64,000 nucleotides of DNA, taken from contig JAWPHD010007146.1 in assembly GCA_037043455.1 (NCBI GenBank), positions 62,001 to 126,000 of the forward strand, in the 5' to 3' direction. Of the stretch, positions 43,736 through 55,734 are shown one piece after another; position 1 is the first letter of the stretch, and each line of letters begins with the position of its first letter. This DNA is from Cyrtodaria siliqua. Lineage: Eukaryota > Mollusca > Bivalvia > Adapedonta > Hiatellidae. A model generated the notes under the pieces. The model made no database searches and was not told the DNA's origin. It saw only the letters and a list, made by a program, of their open reading frames with translations. The position numbers and the translations under genes are program-made.

Positions 43736-46033
43736 TAAAATTTACAAAAAGGCTCAATAACAGTTTGTTGCGATACAATAGCTACGGAGAGCTAATATAA
43801 CCCAAATAGGGTAAATATAAAATTTATCTATACGCTTGCCAAGCCACAGCCAAGCTTAAAGGTTGAATGTATAATTTCTTCAATTTAACTTATGAAACAT
43901 TTAATTCCGTGTTGTAAACCATTTACAAACAAGGCTTGCCTTGATAAAATAAGTGTACATCATCCCAATACAGCATTGTCGTAAAAACAACAAACAAATG
44001 AACTTTTATATTCAATATTTAACATAAAAAACATCGACTTTTGCTTCGTTAGAATTAATTTAAAAGCCCCAAGTTAAAATAGTGTTTGGGAAGGCCCCAC
44101 TATTTATCATCCTTAATAAAAATACAAATTACCAGGCAACAAAGCATCATCTACTTCCTTGTTCCTGAACAATGAAATGCCACTATATACATTCATTGGC
44201 AAGAAATTCAGCAGTTCAATATATATTTACAAATTCAACACAAAATAAGTGTTATAGGCCTACTTTGACATTCACAATAGAAAACTAAATGTCCATAAAC
44301 GCTTCGATCTTAAACGGCAGGAGCCCAATTGTATACAGTTCCGTGCGACATATTTACTTTGGCTTTCGTAGTACGAGTCTGGTCTGCAATTAACTTAGTT
44401 CATAAACCAGGTCTAAATGTTTGTTCCTGGCTATCATTTATACTAGCAAATTGTAAACGGAGAGCTTAACATATGATACCAACTACTGAAGGTCGCTGTG
44501 GTACGTCTCGGAACCGCATGTCTGATACCCAGTTATTCGACATAGGAACATTGTTGATTGGCCTTTCGACATCGTGATGGGGAAACAAACTGAAGTGCAA
44601 GGTATGGCGTAAAATAACCTATAACACAGAGATCTAATCATAATTAAAACAGCATCAGCCACCACTCTGTATAAAAACAACAGCCATTGAATGAAAAGAT
44701 CATTGTACGCAAACAGAATAAATGTGTGAAGCTGACTGCTAGACGAAACAATTTAGGACATTATATTGTTATAGCAGCAGCGGACTCAGCAGTAAGTAAA
44801 AATATCTGTAATAAGCAAAACAAACTGTGACATATATCTATCATCAATTTGACAAAAGAACAATAGCATAGACCTGCAATCAACACGCCGACAGTTGTCA
44901 ATAATAAAACACATGCTTTTGTATTATAACCTGTTGTCAATACACTTTGAAATAAACACTAGGGCGGAGATATCTAAGTACTGGCGACATGTTAATTACA
45001 TGCTCATCGACATACTCACACTCTTGGTGTAAAATAACATAACGGGTAGTATATACCGTTTTCAGCCATTTTCAGACCACTGGTGTAAAGTTAGTATATT
45101 CATTAACCAACATTCATGCATTTGCATACACCAAGTGTAAAAAGTGACAATTTATGTATATACGACAAGACCAAAACATCATGGATGAATGATGTGAAAG
45201 AAATTGATGTGCCCATCGACACACACATTCATTAACACTTGATGCGTATTAACAATTGGTTTCGAGATAGCATTTAAATACCGTGATTTCCAATTGTAAC
45301 AATGTACCGCTAACTTGGAAAGAATTATGTTAGACTATGTCCCAACAATTGATATCCACACTTTCCTTTAAAACAATATTGTAGACTTGAGTTGATACAG
45401 AAATGACAAAATAATAAGCTGGAATCAACTTTCATTTAAAAGCTGTAGCACATACAGTGTCGTACTTCTGTTAGGCTATGACAGAAGAATCGAAATAAAC
45501 ACTTCCGTTTCAAAACTGTTATTATACACTTATATACCTGTCGGATATTATTGAAACATAATGTTACACATACTTATAATTTTCTATGTCTAAATAAGTT
45601 CACAGCCTTGGCAAACGTCATCTCCCATCCTGCACGACTCCAAATGCCAATCAATAACCAGAGTTGTCGTTCCTTTTGCATATTCCTATCTGTCAACATC
45701 GTAGCACAATACGGCCATTGCGAACATAAGCAGGGTATACCGACATGTAACAAGCATTCAACACTAATATTTGATGCGTATTATCAACAAGTAGTTTGGA
45801 GATAACAATTAAATACCGATTTTTAGAACACAAAAACAGATCGATACTGACCAAATTGCGGTCACTGCAAAGAGGTGTATGCGTTAGAATTACAAGTTCA
45901 TAATAACCTCTGATTTCCACCCCTGAAATAATTAGTATTTGTTCCCTAGCAGAACAAATCCCAGTATCTGACATAATTATAACAATGATTGAGCAAGTTA
46001 TGTTAATCAGGCCATAGCAAATCTGATTTGCTA
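43736..46033. other. Long unassigned region
   Basis: About 2.3 kb with no recognised gene or repeat. Short frames at 44483-44680, 45551-45805 and 45693-45974 lack motifs. It contains the left flank of the LTR element, near which ATAGCAAATCTGATTTGCTAT (46016-46036) is a perfect 21-bp palindrome. Confidence 0.45.
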
Positions 46034-47174
46034 TGATATATTTACGCGCTTGGGTATTTGGCTGTCTATATTTGTACTTTTATGTTTTAGTAGCAGACCG
46101 TTTATTTTTGTTTACTTTGTATATATACATATCTCAGAGAGGTCAGACAAAACTCATATTGATTCCAACATGTGCTTCAATTATTTACCCATTTTGATCG
46201 GGGAAACACATTAAACACAATGATCGGTTCAACTATATATTTTATTTACCTCTACAGTTTTAATAGTAAAACAATATTCTCTATATATATTTTTATATAA
46301 CATCTGATATAAATAACTGATCAACCGGTCTGATTATAAAATAATGATGCTTGAATATTCCAATGCTCTTTATGACAATAGGCAGAGGGACTTTAACTTC
46401 AAATATACAATCCCTTTATCTTAACTTTTCAGGTTTATTTAAATAGATCTACTTTAAATAAAATGTTTCACCTAAAATGTGTTCTTTTTCTTTATGTATG
46501 ATTCTCTATACGTTAGATCTATATCAAGCGTCACTGTCGTCTCTCCTTGATTTTAAAGCGAGAGGAGCTTATATACCCACACAAGAACACAACAAAACAG
46601 TGTGCAGAACACACTGCACATAAAATACTTGCGTAACACAATTCAAATATGTGTACACACGTAAACTTTGTGCGCACACAAAACAGGTGTGCACTATCAA
46701 TATACTATAACTAAATCACTAAAAAAAAATTAAAGATAATTATTACTCAGTGTAAATCAATAGATATTTGTAATAATTACATGCCTCTTACATCAAATTC
46801 CCTTCGATGCCTTTGGATGGCATAATTTTCTAACACAAACATGTTGACATCATTTATGAATGACAGCTTCTAAAAGGTAACTATAGTAAACAACCCATAA
46901 TGCACTTCGAAAATACATCCCAAGATGGCCGACGTGAAGCTGATGCACAATACGCACCATGAAATATCCAATAAATATACTGCTGAAACAGACGTAACTT
47001 AGTCACGGTAAAGTTTACTACTCTCAGTTATAAACATACTATCGATTAAAATTACAAATACAACATACCATATCCTGAATGGAGCATTATTGATACTGTT
47101 TACTTAACATTTCATGAGCTTGAATTTATCAGCATGTACAATTGAAATTCGTAAACAAATCCAAAGTGATATGT
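46034..47174 (-). repeat. 3' LTR
   Basis: Collinear with 52521-53645. Minus-strand TATA box (TATATAAG, plus 46569-46576) and downstream AATAAA (plus TTTATT near 46435) are visible. The outer end near 46034-46042 is diverged from its partner. Confidence 0.88.
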
Positions 47175-47360
47175 TCCTAACGTGTAACCACATCCACTTG
47201 GTATTGAGCAAATCTGAAAACAATATCTTAATAGTGTAGGCGTTTTCAACTCTTGATTCTTTAAATGTTCAAATGTAGTATTTGTTTATTTCAGTTAAAA
47301 CACTTTAAATGTTAATTATATTGTTGTATATATTATTTTTTTTTATATTAACAACCGACT

Positions 47361-49040
47361 TCAATGCTGGCCTATTTTCCCTGTACGTCTTATGATCGTC
47401 TTTCTTCTTGGCTTGGTCCCTTTCTTCCCTTGCCTGATGTTCTCTTCTCTGCTCTTCTCCCATTTCTCCACTGTCCTATTCAGTCTCAATAATACTTCTG
47501 TTATCTGAACAACTGACTTGTCAGTGCATCTTACTGCACGGCTATTCCTGTCTATTACTTCTACTAACTGGCCTACCATTCCTTCAACAGTTTTCAAAAT
47601 CTTAATACCTCCATCTTCTTCTTCAGTTTTACTTTTCTTTGATTCTGGCTCTGTTTGGCATCCTGCCTCTTTAAAGTTCTCTTGAACATCCAGTGTCATA
47701 CCAAAATGCGGTAAAGATTCACTAGCAGACTCCCCCAGAAGTTGTGGAAGAATATGTTCCTAGTTTGTTGGACTAAGATAAGGCGTGTTTAGTGCTGATG
47801 TTTTATGATTGTCTAGAGTTGAAGGAATGGTTCGGGGTGTACTTGCATCTCTAAGTCTTTTCTCCTCATTAGCTGATTTCCTGAAAGCCCAAAGGCTAGA
47901 TGGTGGCACATATGTTGAATAAGAGGAAGTTGCAGCTTCTTGAAGTGAATTTGATGGCAAGATCGATGATGATAACATCTGGAGAGGTATCGACGAAGTC
48001 GGTATGGACCTTGAAAAGTAAGTAGAAAGTTCCTGATGGGGCATCTGTGTCGTTGCGGGAAAAGATAGCATCTGTGTCGATTTGTAGAAGGTTTCTGAAG
48101 AGGTATTGAAGACTGTATTGAAGATATGTAGATACATCCTGCAAAGACGTCGGTGAAGAAATAGGTGAAAACTGCCGGTACCTCTGAAGATGTGTAGACG
48201 GTGCCTGCAATGATGACTGGGTACATACAGCTTGTCTTTGAACATCATACACCGATGAATATGACGACAGCTCTCCTAGTAACTGAGGGCTGATAATACT
48301 GGCCGATTTCATTGACTGGTGTCCTTGAAGACCTGAAGTTATCTGGTCCGGCAAGAGTTTCAAGGGTTGTTCACTGGATGGGCCAGTCTGCAAGACATTG
48401 TTGATTCCATTTTTGTTGTTTGAGGCAATAATGGCCGGATGCATGGAGCTGTCAGCACCTGGGATGGTCCTTGTATTGTTCTGCAGTTCCTTCGTGTTTT
48501 TTTGAGGATGGCCTCTAAAACGTCAGCAGTTACTTGGACTGTAATTAATTGGTCATTTTTAACCATTGTGCTAACTGGTGCAGGTCTGCTGACACTAACA
48601 AATGAGTTTGTTGCCATCATAGGGTTGACTGGAGCTGCCATATATGTTCCTTCCTCCTCAATTTCAAAATCCAGAGGGTCTTTGTTTACATTCTGGGGCT
48701 GGTACGAATCATATAATGGAAGTGGACGGTAATCAGTGACCTCTGTTATTTCCTTGGCATGTTGATTTTCCACCAGATACTTGCTGTGGTCTAAGATATG
48801 CATGTCTTTAGCCATAACTGAGTGACGACGGTACTGACTGCCATGTTTCCTCAAGGCGTCTCTGGTCAGACATCTGAACATACACAGGGTACAATAGAAT
48901 TGTGCCTGGTCAAGTGAGATGTGATGCTTCAACACGTGGGAAACCACTCTGTATTTTACCTCAATGTAACTTCTTCCCATTGCCTCACAGTGCCTACAGC
49001 TATATGAACGACCTCTACGTGGTGTTTTGACTTCACTCAT
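47361..49040 (-). pseudogene. Extra zinc-finger ORF downstream of pol
   Basis: Starts 17 bp after the pol frame ends. Residues ~13-40 hold CRHC...H..KHH and ~48-72 hold YCTLCMFRCLTRDAL, RKHGSQYRRH, a C2H2-like pair. Then come an acidic segment (DPLDFEIEEEG) and VQVTADVLEAILKK. From about 48440 the coding signal moves to another frame (Ser/Gln/Leu-rich) and returns near 48110. It continues past a stop at about 47760 to a charged C-terminus (residues such as QTEPESKKSKTEEE, GKKGTKPRRK) ending at 47361. Original length about 560 codons. It occupies the env position but has no visible signal peptide or membrane segment. Function unknown; nucleic-acid or chromatin binding is inference from the fingers and basic tail. 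Confidence 0.65.
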
Positions 49041-49056
49041 GTCGACAGTTGTTTCT

Positions 49057-50775
49057 CTATTGTTGTGCCTTTTTCTGTAGCTTCTTAATCTTCACTATCC
49101 ACTTTGGCAAGTTGCAGCCTTCGTATGGTTTAAGCTTATTGTGGTGTACCACTCTCTCTGTGTTCGCTTGATCCAGTTGCAGTATAAATGTTATTTCGGA
49201 TAGGTTTGTTTTGATAAGAAATGGCCCGTCATACGTATGTTGGAGCTTTGGTGCAACACCAACTTTTCTTGCCTCACCTAAACACCATACAACATCCCCT
49301 TCTTGGTACTTATATACTGATATTTTTGTATCATAAATTTCTTTACTACGTTTAGCTGCTTCACCAATATGTTTTCTTGCCACATTATGTGCACGTTGCA
49401 TCTTATCTCTCAGATTGTTTACATATTCGCCATATGAAGTAACATCTGTGTTGCCTAAACTATTCGAACTACCAATTATTAGTTCCACTTTTAGACGAAC
49501 TTCTCTTCCCATCGTCAGTAGATTAGGTGTAACTTTAGTTGTCTCATTTGGTGTTGACCGATAAGCACCTGCTATACAGTCGAGATGAAGGTCCCAATTC
49601 ATGTTGTTCACCGCATAGAAAAACCTTTATCATACGCACAAGTGTTCGATTGAACCTCTCTGTCTGCCCATTACACCTTGGATTTCGTGCACTTGTTCGT
49701 GTCTTTCTCATTTCTAACATGCGACACAGCTCCTTAAAAACTTTACTTTCGTAACCTCTGCCTTGGTCGCTATGGATGCTCAAAGGACAACCCCATCTGG
49801 CAACAAACTCATTCAGGATCTTGTTTGAGCACGTTTCTGCTGTTTGATCTGGAACCGGGATGACTTCTACGTATTTTGTGAAGTGATCACTCAAAACCAG
49901 TATGTATCGGTTGCCCCCTGGTGTGACTGGTAATGGACCTAATTAATCTGTTGCCAATATGTCCCATGGTGCTCCAGCTCTTAACATTCCCATCGGAGCT
50001 CTCGGTGTTTTAACGGGCTTTTTATCTGCCGCACAAATGTCACATTGTTTTACTAAGACGTTGACATCCTCTTTTAAATTGTACTAATAGTAACGTTGCA
50101 GAATCTTGTCTTTTGTCTTCTTTGTCCCCATATGACCTGCCATTAAAGTATAATGCATCTGACATAGGACATCCCTTTTCATATTTCTTGGCACGATTAA
50201 CTGTTTAAAAGAACCAGTTTTATCTTGTTTTTGGAACAGCTTTATCAAAACACCATTTCTGACTTCAATAACATCCCAAAGGACCCAATAATGTCGAGCT
50301 GCAAGGCTCAAACCTACTTCCTCCTGTGGCGATGGTCTTACTCCTAACTCTTTTGCTCTCAATATTGAGCCTAAATCTTCATCTTCAAACTGAACTTCTC
50401 TCAACTCCTCCCATGTTTTATCCAACTGAATCCACTTTTGATCGTAACAGTCTTTACTTGTCGATGATTCAACATCTTCAGCCCATTTCTCGTCATTTTC
50501 ATTGATTTTCACCTTTTCTTCCACTTCATTTACACCTCTAAAGTGTTTCCACAACGCACCTCACTTTCCACTTCTTTATTTACCTGATATTCTTCCAAAT
50601 CACCATTACATTCATTACAATTCTCTGGAATTTCTTCTATTCCACTAGGACATAGTCTTTCTAACGCCATATCTTGTGCTCTTTTCATACATTTTCTACA
50701 TGGCCCACACTTTAGTGATTCTAACATGTCTACGTTTGAGCACTCACATTCTTTAGGATTGTCACACCTTGACAA
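49057..50775 (-). pseudogene. Integrase part of pol
   Basis: Zinc-binding region: HYTLMAGHMG...CDIC (H2C2) around 50050-50150. Catalytic core: LATD then LGPLPV, SDHFTKYVEV, SIHSDQGRGYES, ARNPRCNGQTERFNRTL, so Asp, Asp and Glu of DDE are all visible. C-terminal YDGPFLI (GPF/Y module), followed by HHNKLKPYEG. Family role: cuts target DNA and joins element ends in the nucleus. Stops (after LQRYY near 50087; after LATD near 49937) and a frame change near 49600 break it. The upstream stretch (50530-50775) is Cys-rich linker between RNase H and integrase. Confidence 0.85.
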
Positions 50776-50842
50776 GGCATCACAATGCCCTTGTTTATGA
50801 CCTGGACGGTATTCTATCTCAAAATCATATTGCGCTAATATC

Positions 50843-51344
50843 TCAATCCATCTGGCTATTTTTACCTCTTGGTTCTTTCATTTTGAACAGCCATACTAAA
50901 GCCTGGTGATCGCTTCTCACCCTGAATCTTCTTCCCAACAAGTACTGACGGAAATGTTCTATGAAATACCTTACTGCCAAAAGTTCTTTCTCTGTGATGC
51001 AATAATTATCTTCAGCTTTGTTTAAAGCTCTACTACAATAGGCTAATACTCTTTTCCGTCCGTTTTGGATTTGTGCTAAAACACCACCTACGCCGACATC
51101 TGATGCATCCACATCTAGAATGAACTCACCGCCATTATTCTGTGGGAATCCCATTATTCCCGAACTTACTAAAACACCCTTTGCAAGCAAATCTTCAATC
51201 GCCTTCTTTTCCTCGTCCGTGTAAGCTAATGGAACGCGTCTTGGGGGTTGTTTGATCGGGTCTGCATTGCCTGTCTTTATAGCGTGTTCATTAAAATGAG
51301 TTAGACCTATATCCCATTCATGTTTGGAAAAAATGTCCTAAAAC
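50843..51344 (-). pseudogene. RT edge fused to RNase H by internal deletion
   Basis: After an in-frame TAG at about 51338 the frame reads HFNEHAIKTG, PRRVPLAYTDEEKKAIEDLL and AKGVL, the normal entry to a Gypsy RT. Within a few codons it jumps to GFPQNNGGEFILDVDASDVG, GGVLAQ, RALNKAEDNYCITEKELLAV and RVRSDHQALVWLF, which is RNase H. The RT palm with its YxDD box, about 200 residues in relatives, is absent. RNase H carries DVDAS and SDHQAL acidic residues and ITEKELLA. Confidence 0.88.
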
Positions 51345-51960
51345 TTTATTAATAGATTGGCTATATTTTCTTTCTCTGAGGTACTTCTGTTGTTGCTAGC
51401 CTTTTCAAATAACCCCTTTAAATGATCCGGTATTTCAGTTGCACTTGATATTTTTGTCTGAGGTTTTGTTTCCTTCAAAGAGCCGGATGCATTTTGTAAA
51501 TGGATTCTTCTGATGAAACTATTGTTGTTGTCTTCACCCTTGTACTCATTTTGAGAAAGTACTATAGGAGAACCTTCGATTCGCTCGGCATTCCCAATCA
51601 CTGCATCTTGTTGGATCTTAGCTTCATATGTAAATGGATTCAATAATCTAACCTTGCTTGTTACATTACTCTTCATATCGACTAAGGTATGTGCCATTTT
51701 CAATCTGTAAGTATCTTCAAAAGTATCGGATGGCTCTATAATAAAGCTAGATTCACCTTCTGAGTCATCAGTTTCATATCGGTTAACATATACATCAATG
51801 ACTGCTTCTGAAATACCAGGTATTGTATAAGTATCAGCTGATACAACTCTTCGGCTCATCTCTTTCATGCCTATTTGCATAACTGGAATTTCCTGGTTAT
51901 TCAAAACGATTACACCTCTGCTAAGTACTATGTCTGCGGGTCCACAACCATCGTTCTGTA
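51338..51960 (-). pseudogene. Protease-RT linker of pol
   Basis: Begins GPADIVLSRGVIVLNNQEIP and includes AHTLVD, SNVTSKVRLLNPF, GNAERIEG and IPDHLKGLFEKAS, which resemble the stretch between protease and RT in Gypsy elements. The protease D-S/T-G motif is not seen upstream, so the junction with gag looks deleted. Confidence 0.6.
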
Positions 51961-52029
51961 ATTTTTACCAATTGAATTTTGTGAATATTGGTTGTGTATG
52001 CGAGGTCCATGGTTTGTTTTATCAGAAGC

Positions 52030-52423
52030 AGAGTTGTTTGCTTCTCACGGTCTCATCCCATGTCCTGTAACTCCATCACCACACCTTTTAACACATCCGT
52101 TATCTCTTTCTGTTGGCCCTGTAAACAATTTACAGCTTGTGTAATCTCTTGGAAGTTGATGCCATTATTACCTTCATTATCACCAAGTGTATCAACACCA
52201 TATTGATTAACTCCAGATCCATCTCGTCATATTCATCTGCCGCTTGATGGCTGGACCAACTTTTGGTTTTTAGAACGTACACTTCTTCTGTGTGAAACTC
52301 TGCAGCTCTAGGTTGCATTCGGAATGACATGTTCACTGGTGGTCTAAATTGATATTTTCTGTTTTCTGATCCTTCTAAAGGCTGTTTGAAGAAAACTTCA
52401 GTTTCACTTACAGATTCTGACAT
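52030..52423 (-). pseudogene. gag N-terminal remnant
   Basis: Starts MSESVSETEVFFKQPLEG about 70 bp after the primer site, as expected for gag. It has a frame change near 52200, then QKEITDVLKGVVMELQDMG. Only about 130 codons remain. No capsid core or CCHC knuckle is visible. Assigned to gag from position. Confidence 0.5.
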
Positions 52424-52494
52424 TTAGCTGGTACTTTTTATTCGTCGTAGAGACAAGGTTCGAATCTCTGGAACCGTCACTGTGTTTAGAAAAA

Positions 52495-52515
52495 CGGATC
52501 CCACCGCTGCCACCA
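52495..52515 (-). other. Primer-binding site for tRNA-Leu
   Basis: On the minus strand TGGTGGCAGCGGTGGGATCC lies 5 bp after the LTR end (AATAACA). It is complementary to the 3' end of animal tRNA-Leu (…CCCACCGCTGCCA plus CCA), matching about 17 bases before a change. It primes minus-strand DNA synthesis. Confidence 0.8.
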
Positions 52516-52520
52516 TAAAA

Positions 52521-53645
52521 TGTTATTCGCTTGGGTAGCTGGCTTTTTATATTTGTACGTTTATGTTTTGGTAGCTGACCGTTTATGTTTGTTTACTTTG
52601 TATATATATATCTCCGAGAGATCAGTCACAACTTGACTCCAACATGTGTTTCAATAATTTACTAATTGATCGGGGAAAACACATTAAACACAATGATCGG
52701 TTCAACTGTATATTTTATTTACCTCTAAAGTTTTAATAGTAAAACAATGTTCTCTCTATATATTTTGTATATAACATCTTATATACATGTAACTGATCAA
52801 CAGGTCTGATTATAAAATAATGATGCTTGAATATTCCAATGCTCTTTATGATAATATGCAGAGGGACTTTAACTTCAAATTGACAATCCCTTTATCTTAA
52901 CTTTTCAGGTTTATTTAAATAGATCTACTTTAAATAAAATGTTTCAGCTAAAATGTGTTCTCTTTCTTTATGTATGATTCTCTATAAGTTAGATCTATAT
53001 CAAGCGTCACAGTCGTCTCTCCCCCCGATTTTAAAGCGAGAGGAGCTTATATACGCACACAAGTACACAACAAAACTGTGTGCAAAACATACATAATAAC
53101 TGTGTGCACGCAAAATACTTGCGTAACACAGTTCAAATCTGTGTACACACGTAAACCTTGTGCGCACACAAAACAGGTGTGCACTATCAATATACTATAA
53201 TTAAATCACTAAAAATAATTAAAGATAATTATTACTCAGTGTAAATCAATAGATATTTGTAATAATTACATGACTCTTGCATCACATTTCCTTTTAATGC
53301 CTTTGGATGGCATAATTTGCTCACACAAAAATGACAGCTTCTATAAGGTAACTATAGTAAACAACCCATAATGCACTGCGAAAATATATCCCGAGATGGC
53401 CGACGTGAAGCTGATGCACAATACACACCATGAAATATCCAATAAATATACTGCTGAAACAGACGTAACTTAGTCACGGTAAAGTTTACTACTCTCAGTT
53501 ATAAACATACCATAGATTAAAATTACAAATACAACATACCATATCCTGAATGGAGCATTATTGATACTGTTTACTTAACATTTCATGAGCTTGAATTTAT
53601 CGGCATGTACAATAGAAATTCGTAAACAAATTCAAAGTGATATGT
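52521..53645 (-). repeat. 5' LTR
   Basis: Partner of 46034-47174. The inner end is TGTTATTCGC on the plus strand (…AATAACA in element sense). The TATA box is at about 53047-53054. Confidence 0.88.
53044..53056 (-). promoter_or_regulatory. LTR promoter TATA box
   Basis: The minus strand reads GCGTATATAAGCTCCTCTCGC, with the same in the other LTR (GGGTATATAAGCTCC). Transcription would start about 25-30 bases further on, at lower coordinates. Confidence 0.6.
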
Positions 53646-53649
53646 GAAA

Positions 53650-55730
53650 AGGTTCATCCTCTGATAACAATAAATGATGTTACTTCGACATCTTAATACC
53701 AGGATATTACAATATAGATCGCTTAAGACATTTTTAATTTGCGTTTATTAGGAGTTTTAAAGGGCTGCCGCTTCGAAGACACGTATTTACAAACTTAGTT
53801 GTTTCTTAAAGAGTTTTTGTTTTAAAATTAATTTTAGGTTAGTAATGCATCTGTCAATTGTATTATATAATCAAGATTAACATTAGTTGCTCAACCCTTA
53901 TCAGTTGTACATACGAATAGTATATGTGTTTGGTTTTTGCAATGCAAATTGATGTGTCTTTTACTATTGTCTCATTTACCAGATACCCATGCACGTTTTA
54001 ACTGTATTATGTTTTCTAAGCTTGTTTCCAGCCTTACCTTTAGGACCTACATCGCTATTTATTTTATCTTTCCAACTATCAATAAAGGTTTCAAATATAC
54101 AGGTACTGATTCTTTATACTAAATGGAATGGTCTTAATTAAAAAAGAACAGTTCAATGTATACATGTAGGGGGTTAAGGGTTAATTGTACTGCCTTAATA
54201 TATTTTAACATATACTAAGCTGAAACAACGGCTGGTCATGACGTCAGTAAGGCCCTGACTGGAATACATGTCTATACAAGAACTATCAAGGTCTGTGTAT
54301 GTTTACTGATATTAATTTAAAAAGACAGTACATTTTAACATCTATATAAACAGTTTGGAGGGAGCTGTGATGTTCAAATGCTCCCTGAATATTGGCAACA
54401 CACAATACATACAGAATGTCATTGACATAGCTATCGTTTTTGTTTCAAAGGAACGGTAACTTGTAAAAGAGTTTGATAATGGACCCTTGGAAACGGCCGA
54501 ACACGACACATACAGAATATTGCAGTCTCGGTTTGATTGAGACTGTTCATGAACGGTAGTGAAACATGCTAGCTACCGCTTACGCCCTCTAGCCCGGGGT
54601 TGAGCAGAGCTTAATATTCATAAAATCAATAGTACATACTTTTAACCATCCCGAAGGTGGCATGCATATGGCGGTGGACATATAGATTTTCATCCCTCAT
54701 GTCCAGCGACGTATGGTCCCAGTATCTAACAAAAACTATGTCCCGAAGAGCGAAAAAAAACAAAATGGAATTTAGGTGGGAGCTGCGGGTACTTGAGTCT
54801 CGCCCGTTAACATCATGTATGCATTTGCTCGCAGAAACATTTAGTGACAGAACTTAATCCCCTGTTTGAATGTGGAGACACAGTCTTGAACCTTGACTAG
54901 AAGTTTCCAAACTCGTAAATTATGGCTGGCTTAAAGAAAATAAGAAGATGGCAATCAAATTGTCTTAGACTAAATGGAAAGCGATCCATCACCAGAGGCA
55001 GACCCTCAGTTTCTGCCCTGTAATTCGTCAAGAGTTTACCCTCGACATGTTTCTGTTGGTAATGGCTCCTCCGATGTACTCACCCAGAAGCTTAGCCATA
55101 ATACAGGATCAGTAGGTATCCCGCAGGGTTGTTTCAACGTCGCCATTCGTGGTGATAAGTCAGACCCAGTTGTTCAATAGAAAAATACGACTCTTTTTAG
55201 GGCCACGTTAAATTGAACGATTATGAATATACGCATGCTGAATTTAACAGTTGCATCAATGACGGAATCAAGGTTTTATAATCAAATACTTTTTATGCTT
55301 TTGCGTCTGTTATACAAGTAATTTGTATCGTCTGCCATGTGCTTATTGAAAGTTATGAGCTAGGTAAGGTTGCAGGTTAGAACACTAACACATTACCTTT
55401 CATGAACATACTCAGTAAAAGCGAGCATGCTACTTTTATCTCTTGTTTGTGTTTGTTTCTTCCAAGGGATCCCCTTTTCAGTATTTATTATATGAACAAA
55501 GGGCATCATTCTGCGAAAAGGAAAGTCAGCAATATTATACATGTCTAACAACATTTCTTGGAGTAAGATGAAGATGTTTATGAGCATAGGTTCACTAATA
55601 TTCAAATTATGGCCATGGATGATTTTTAGATGGAATCAAGAGCTTTTATTGTTATTATAAGTATTTTTGTTGATGATATGTTTAAATGTTAACGATATTG
55701 TTTTAAGCTTTAGAAAGAAGTACAATAAGC
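53650..55730. other. Unassigned region
   Basis: No gene recognised. A GC-richer stretch at 54480-55190 holds frames of 66-68 codons (54657-54857, 54974-55180) without motifs. 54486-54500 repeats the string TTGGAAACGGCCGAA seen at 22206. Confidence 0.4.
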
Positions 55731-55734
55731 GAAT

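Larger units (their letters stand above)
46034..53645 (-). mobile_element. Ty3/Gypsy-type LTR retrotransposon, internally deleted
   Basis: Minus-strand element of about 7.6 kb. Reading direction: 5' LTR (52521-53645), tRNA-Leu primer site, gag remnant, protease-RT linker, RNase H, integrase with GPF-type C terminus, an extra zinc-finger ORF, 3' LTR (46034-47174). The order RNase H before integrase is that of Gypsy (Metaviridae-type) elements. The capsid/nucleocapsid/protease region and the RT core are missing, and several stops interrupt pol, so it is not autonomous. LTRs differ at scattered sites and by a ~16-bp indel, so the insertion is not recent. Exact ends and a target-site duplication could not be fixed by eye. 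Confidence 0.9.

Noticed and set aside
43736..46033. Possible host gene left of the LTR element
   Set aside because: Only short frames without motifs or splice-consistent coding.
48439..48732. 97-codon plus-strand ORF
   Set aside because: Antisense to the accessory ORF of the LTR element.
54657..55180. Two ~67-codon ORFs as ORF1 of the split LINE
   Set aside because: No coiled coil, RRM or zinc knuckle; frames unconnected.
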